A stretch of 64,000 bases of DNA from Desulfovibrio desulfuricans (GTDB taxonomy: Bacteria > Desulfobacterota > Desulfovibrionia > Desulfovibrionales > Desulfovibrionaceae), in assembly GCA_015062205.1 (NCBI GenBank), contig SUVB01000015.1, positions 1 to 64,000 of the forward strand, written 5' to 3'. Made by a program: the position numbers and the translations under genes. The notes beneath the pieces are model-generated. The model saw nothing but the letters and a program-made list of their open reading frames with translations. It was not told the DNA's origin and did not search any database. Numbering within the stretch: position 1 is the first letter of the stretch; each line of letters begins with the position of its first letter. Of the stretch, positions 62,015-64,000 are shown piece after piece.

Positions 62015-63045
62015 GCGGACAGCCCGTATATCTGGTCGTCAGCCTTGACGTGGAAGAAGAAGGGCTTTTCGGCGGCAGCTACGCCCGGCACGGCTGCACG
62101 ACGGCCAATACCGCCGGGCTGGAACGTCTTGCGCCGCTCTGCCGCGCGGGCGTGCGCCCCACGCTGTTCTGCGCCTACAGCGTGCTGGCGGATGCCGCCT
62201 CGCGCGACAGGCTGGCCCGCCTGCGCGAAGACCATGGCGCGGAACTGGGCGCGCACCTCCACCACTGGAACACGCCGCCCCTGTCGCCGGACGGGGATGA
62301 CGCCTCCCTGCCACGCACGACAACGCGCGTTCCGGCCGCCGACGTTCCCCCGGCGCTGCTGGCCGCCAAACTGCGCCGCCTCATGGAAGCGGGCCGGGCC
62401 GTCCAGGACACGCCGCTGACCTCCTTCCGCATGGGCCGCTGGGACGCGCACCGCGCGCTCTGGCCGCTGCTGGCGCAGGCCGGCGTGCTTGTGGACGCTT
62501 CTGTCCGCCCCCTGCACAGCGGGGCGACGCCGACTGCCGGACCGGACCACTTCGACGCCCCCGGCGAACCGTACTGGATTCCGACGGAGGGGAACGGTAT
62601 TTTTGAGGTTCCGCTGACTGTCACGCCCCTGCTGCGGGGGCTGCCCGCCCTGTTGCGGCGTCTGGAGGCCCCGGCCGGAACAAGGCTCCGGGCCGGTTTT
62701 CAAAAGTGGGGGGCGCTGGCGCTGCTGCCCGTCTACCATCCCCTCTGGGCCATGAAACGCGTCACAAGTCTGTATGTGGCGCGCGGCGGGCGGACGCTCT
62801 CGCTCACCTGGCATTCCTCGGAAATGATGCCCGGCTGCACGCCGCATCTGCCCGATGCCGCCGCCGTAGACCGCCTGCTGCACAAAATCGCGGCATGGCT
62901 CGACTGGCTGCGCGCGCGTTTTTCGATCCGCTGCCTGACCATGAACGAACTGCGGGGGGAACTCGGTCCCACGGCCCCGGTACGCCGAGGCTCCGGCGAC
63001 TGGACCTGCGCCGACGCTGCGGCCACCCCCGGGGCGGAGTGCTGA
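62011..63045 (+). CDS. Polysaccharide deacetylase-like protein
   Basis: 344 residues, start overlapping the GT4 stop. The NodB-type features are SLDVEEEG (Asp13) and GAHLHHW with two His as zinc ligands; SFRMGRWD follows. No signal peptide, so it would act on the cytoplasmic side, perhaps on the product of the neighbouring glycosyltransferase. Motif conservation is partial and substrate unknown. Confidence 0.7.
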   Translation: MSGQPVYLVVSLDVEEEGLFGGSYARHGCTTANTAGLERLAPLCRAGVRPTLFCAYSVLADAASRDRLARLREDHGAELGAHLHHWNTPPLSPDGDDASLPRTTTRVPAADVPPALLAAKLRRLMEAGRAVQDTPLTSFRMGRWDAHRALWPLLAQAGVLVDASVRPLHSGATPTAGPDHFDAPGEPYWIPTEGNGIFEVPLTVTPLLRGLPALLRRLEAPAGTRLRAGFQKWGALALLPVYHPLWAMKRVTSLYVARGGRTLSLTWHSSEMMPGCTPHLPDAAAVDRLLHKIAAWLDWLRARFSIRCLTMNELRGELGPTAPVRRGSGDWTCADAAATPGAEC

Positions 63046-63412
63046 AGATCGTCGATGCTGTGGTCGATGAGCCATTTCTCGTCGGCCTTGAACGTGCCGG
63101 CAAGCCCCTCCAGGCGGTGCATGCTCCACCGACGTTTTTGAAGTATCCGATGCTGTGGCGTTAAGAGGCCCTTGTCGGCGGGGCACAGCGGCAGATAACG
63201 GCCTCCTCGTCACGGGCGGGATAGACGCCCAGCGCAGACACGGCAGCAGGCAGGGATGCAAAAAGGAACGCGAGCGTGACTGCAATGCTGCGCAAGCATG
63301 CCGATTGGGCCGGCTTGGGGAGCCCTTTGCGTGCATGGTTACGAAGCCATGAATGATGCTGTGCCGCCGTTACTGACAGATTTTTACGAATCACTTTTCC
63401 CTGGTCAGCCAT
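63046..63412 (-). pseudogene. Decayed gene remnant on the minus strand
   Basis: One minus frame has a signal-peptide-like segment, SIAVTLAFLFASLPAAVSA (about 63293-63237), then a TAA at about 63161. Another frame continues with a coherent-looking stretch containing HRLEGLAGTFKADEKW until about 63055. A frameshifted exported-protein gene would explain both. No family was recognised, and the stretch otherwise holds no gene. Confidence 0.35.
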
Positions 63413-64000
63413 TGGCGCACGTCCTGTTCCGCGCCGCCGAAATCCAGAGCCTCAAAATCGTCCAGGCGCATGATGCCGACATGGAGCATCTGTTCCCCGG
63501 CTGGCTCATACAGGCGTACCCACCAGACGCCGTCCGACGTATGCGTCAGCATGCCCCACGGCTTGAGGGACGTTCCCGCCGCAATCGTCACGGAGGGCCT
63601 CCCCTCACCGGGCAGACCGTCACGCGGCCAGACGGTCAGGTCCTCTCCTGCCGCGAATGCCGGGCTTTCAGCATTTTTCATAAGGCCAAAGCGCCTGACG
63701 GCGGCGATTTCCGCCTCCATTGGCGAAAGACCCGCGGTCTTCACGTCTTTTGCCGGCACAAAGCCCTCTTGGGGCGCAAAGGCGTCCGGCTCCGCGCCGG
63801 CCTCACGCATAAAATGGACATGGAGCCATTTTTTGCCGTCCCCGGCGACGACGGGAACGGCCTCGGCGAGAAGCGCGCACCCCCTGGACAGTTGCGCCGC
63901 CCCGGCGCCGCCGGGTTCCGCGCAGAGGCGCGTTTTTCGGGTAGCGTCACAATGCCTGAGCGCAGCGGTGAACTGCCGGGCCTGTGCCGCCACCTCCTGC
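63391..64000 (-). CDS. Partial gene at right window edge, unknown product
   Basis: The frame is open to the window end, with a possible GTG at 63993 directly after GGAG; it may equally start outside. About 203 residues are visible, with an Arg/Ala-rich start and a C-terminal half of Trp- and Val-rich strands (WWVRLYEPAGEQ, LTVWPRDGL) that may form an SH3-like domain. No family recognised. Confidence 0.5.
   Translation of the reverse strand, partial: QEVAAQARQFTAALRHCDATRKTRLCAEPGGAGAAQLSRGCALLAEAVPVVAGDGKKWLHVHFMREAGAEPDAFAPQEGFVPAKDVKTAGLSPMEAEIAAVRRFGLMKNAESPAFAAGEDLTVWPRDGLPGEGRPSVTIAAGTSLKPWGMLTHTSDGVWWVRLYEPAGEQMLHVGIMRLDDFEALDFGGAEQDVRQWLTREK

Overview
The window looks like chromosomal DNA of a sulfate-reducing Desulfovibrionaceae bacterium, close to the Desulfovibrio desulfuricans / D. 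piger group. The evidence is dsrC, a desulfoferrodoxin-rubredoxin-Roo cluster, a rubredoxin of only 45 residues (the short form known from D. desulfuricans), a Coo-type membrane hydrogenase, a very large FliD and generally high GC. No rRNA, tRNA or CRISPR array was recognised by eye.

Layout. 1-2.2 kb: the right end of an IS200/IS605-type element, an AT-rich membrane protein gene cut at its 5' end, and a HAD phosphatase domain gene; this looks like acquired DNA. 2.4-4.3 kb (minus): metF, a conserved hypothetical and flgM, behind a promoter carrying a perfect inverted repeat. 4.4-7.6 kb: an exported phosphodiester-glycosidase-like protein whose frame runs into the oxygen/superoxide defence cluster dfx-rub-roo. 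7.7-10.3 kb: larC-like (minus), a CBS protein and dsrC. 10.4-16.4 kb: PBP1A, trmI, a Csd4/Pgp1-like peptidoglycan carboxypeptidase and gpsA. 17.1-25.6 kb: the operon cooMKLXUH-hypA-cooF for an energy-converting NiFe hydrogenase, preceded by about 700 bp of AT-rich regulatory DNA with several palindromes. No CO dehydrogenase gene is in the window.

25.6-29.5 kb (minus): neuB-like sialic/nonulosonic acid synthase, an LIC12162-family transferase and a Sel1-repeat protein. 29.9-31.1 kb: an unrecognised protein with an LRAT/papain-like His...Asn-Cys-Gln arrangement, followed by AT-rich repeats and what looks like a decayed copy of part of the same gene. 31-40 kb: an EamA transporter, rdgB, fliD-fliS behind a sigma-54-type promoter, a Crp/Fnr regulator with a BilS-like flavodoxin, a broken ferredoxin gene, azlCD and a DUF4911-like gene. 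40.4-47 kb: a housekeeping run pyrH-frr-uppS-cdsA-dxr-rseP-tsaB, covering translation recycling, the isoprenoid/lipid-carrier pathway and membrane proteolysis.

47-50.3 kb (minus): a hypothetical gene, ribF, a sulfotransferase and a PHP-type histidinol phosphatase. 50.5-54.9 kb: a DEAD-box helicase (minus), then hisI, hisG and a YkgJ-type cysteine-cluster protein. 55.2-58.7 kb: a TauE/SafE (TSUP) transporter with a membrane-anchored partner, a PilZ protein and a small conserved-looking protein. 59.1-64 kb: an alpha-oxoamine synthase, a GT4 glycosyltransferase and a polysaccharide-deacetylase-like protein, then a decayed region and a partial gene at the right edge.
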